NCBI GenBank assembly: GCA_900758315.1 | Contig: CAAERF010000057.1 | Location: forward strand, 1 to 5,761 | Source: an uncultured Oscillospiraceae bacterium | GTDB taxonomy: Bacteria > Bacillota > Clostridia > Oscillospirales > Oscillospiraceae | Direction: 5' to 3' | DNA length: 5,761 nt | Part shown: positions 5,684-5,761 of the stretch, piece by piece | How the letters are laid out: each line of letters opens with the position of its first letter | Position numbering within the stretch: the stretch's first letter is position 1 | The notes under the pieces: model-generated | Databases searched by the model: none | The model's input: the letters and a program-made list of their open reading frames with translations, nothing else | What the model was told of the DNA's origin: nothing | Made by a program: the position numbers and the translations under genes

Positions 5684-5704
5684 CAGTGGTATATGTTAAT
5701 ACGG
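5674..5704 (+). repeat. GTTARTACGG direct repeat, 21-bp period
   Basis: GTTAGTACGG (5674-5683) recurs as GTTAATACGG (5695-5704), one base different and 21 bp apart, about two helical turns. A related GTAATACGG lies at 5666-5674. Together with the inverted copy at 5652-5661 this makes four related elements in about 50 bp, suggesting cooperative binding of one regulator. Confidence 0.5.
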
Positions 5705-5723
5705 GCGCTCAATGGAGCCGCCC
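5703..5723 (+). other. GC-rich leader hairpin before the ribosome site
   Basis: GGGCG (5703-5707) pairs with CGCCC (5719-5723) and CTC (5708-5710) with GAG (5715-5717), leaving one bulged C and an AATG loop. No T-run follows, so it is not an intrinsic terminator. It ends 5 nt before the Shine-Dalgarno sequence and could affect translation or mRNA stability. Confidence 0.4.
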
Positions 5724-5739
5724 CGAGTGAGGTGATCAT

Positions 5740-5761
5740 TTGTTTACGCTGGACTATAAAA
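5740..5761 (+). CDS. Start of an unidentified gene, possibly a GntR-type regulator
   Basis: Only the start is in the window: TTG at 5740 followed by codons giving M-F-T-L-D-Y-K. The start is supported by GAGGTGATC at 5729-5737, a nine-base match to the complement of the 16S rRNA 3' end, with 7 nt between GAGG and TTG. It has a promoter at 5617-5646 and operator-like repeats in its leader. An M-F-x-L-D-Y-K type opening followed by a P-I/L-Y-E-Q segment is common in short GntR (YtrA-type) regulators, which often control their own operon with an ABC transporter. Seven residues cannot prove this, so the product is a guess; the start itself is firmer. Confidence 0.45.

Larger units (their letters stand above)
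5389..5739. other. Divergent intergenic region with two opposed promoters
   Basis: About 350 bp without a supportable gene. It holds the minus-strand muramidase promoter at 5451-5479 and the plus-strand promoter at 5617-5646. Between them, about 5485-5580 is an A/G-rich stretch on the plus strand with no recognisable motif. The leader of the plus-strand gene (about 5653-5739) carries dyads and a hairpin described separately. I see no RNA gene or known riboswitch core. Confidence 0.7.

Noticed and set aside
5703..5723. The leader hairpin as an attenuator-type terminator
   Set aside because: No T-run follows the stem on the plus strand, and no alternative antiterminator pairing stands out.
5485..5739. 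An 84-codon minus-strand open frame in the divergent intergenic region
   Set aside because: There is no Shine-Dalgarno sequence before its ATG. It runs through the plus-strand promoter, leader repeats and ribosome site, and its translation matches nothing I recognise.

Overview
The window reads as a low-repeat chromosomal stretch of a moderately GC-rich Gram-positive anaerobe. The best guess is a gut clostridium of the Oscillospiraceae/Ruminococcaceae type. The grounds are: two secreted wall proteins with acidic Asp/Thr/Ser/Glu/Pro linkers after the signal peptide, a clostridial-style L,D-transpeptidase domain, a GH25 muramidase with SH3b repeats, strong AGGAGG-type ribosome sites, and sigma-A-like promoters. 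The taxonomic call is inference from protein style, not from a search.

Layout: (1) 1-466, plus strand: the 3' part of a YbaK/EbsC Cys-tRNA(Pro) deacylase whose first codons lie outside the window. (2) 467-522: a short convergent gap holding a strong hairpin terminator. (3) 523-2517, minus: a 664-residue secreted protein with a signal peptide, acidic linker, Tyr-rich duplicated wall-binding-like region and a C-terminal L,D-transpeptidase domain with an altered active-site motif. (4) 2572-3363, minus: a TatD-family metal-dependent hydrolase starting at TTG, 54 nt upstream of the transpeptidase gene and probably co-transcribed with it. (5) 3364-3534: promoter of the tatD unit and the terminator of the next gene. 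(6) 3535-5388, minus: a secreted GH25 muramidase with an Ig-like domain and three SH3b domains, apparently monocistronic. (7) 5389-5739: a divergent intergenic region with one promoter facing each way and several operator-like repeats. (8) 5740-5761, plus: the first seven codons of a gene starting at TTG with a near-perfect Shine-Dalgarno sequence.

Functionally, the two large minus-strand genes are extracytoplasmic peptidoglycan enzymes: one that would make or rearrange 3-3 cross-links and one that would cut glycan strands. The flanking ybaK and tatD genes are housekeeping or quality-control genes. I see no mobile element, CRISPR array, tRNA or rRNA. I found no convincing new multi-gene system. 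The points most worth a second look are the SYYC variant of the transpeptidase SHGC motif with its extra cysteines, the WalR-like TGTWAH direct repeat at the muramidase start site, and the array of GTACTAA/TTAGTAC elements in the leader of the truncated plus-strand gene.
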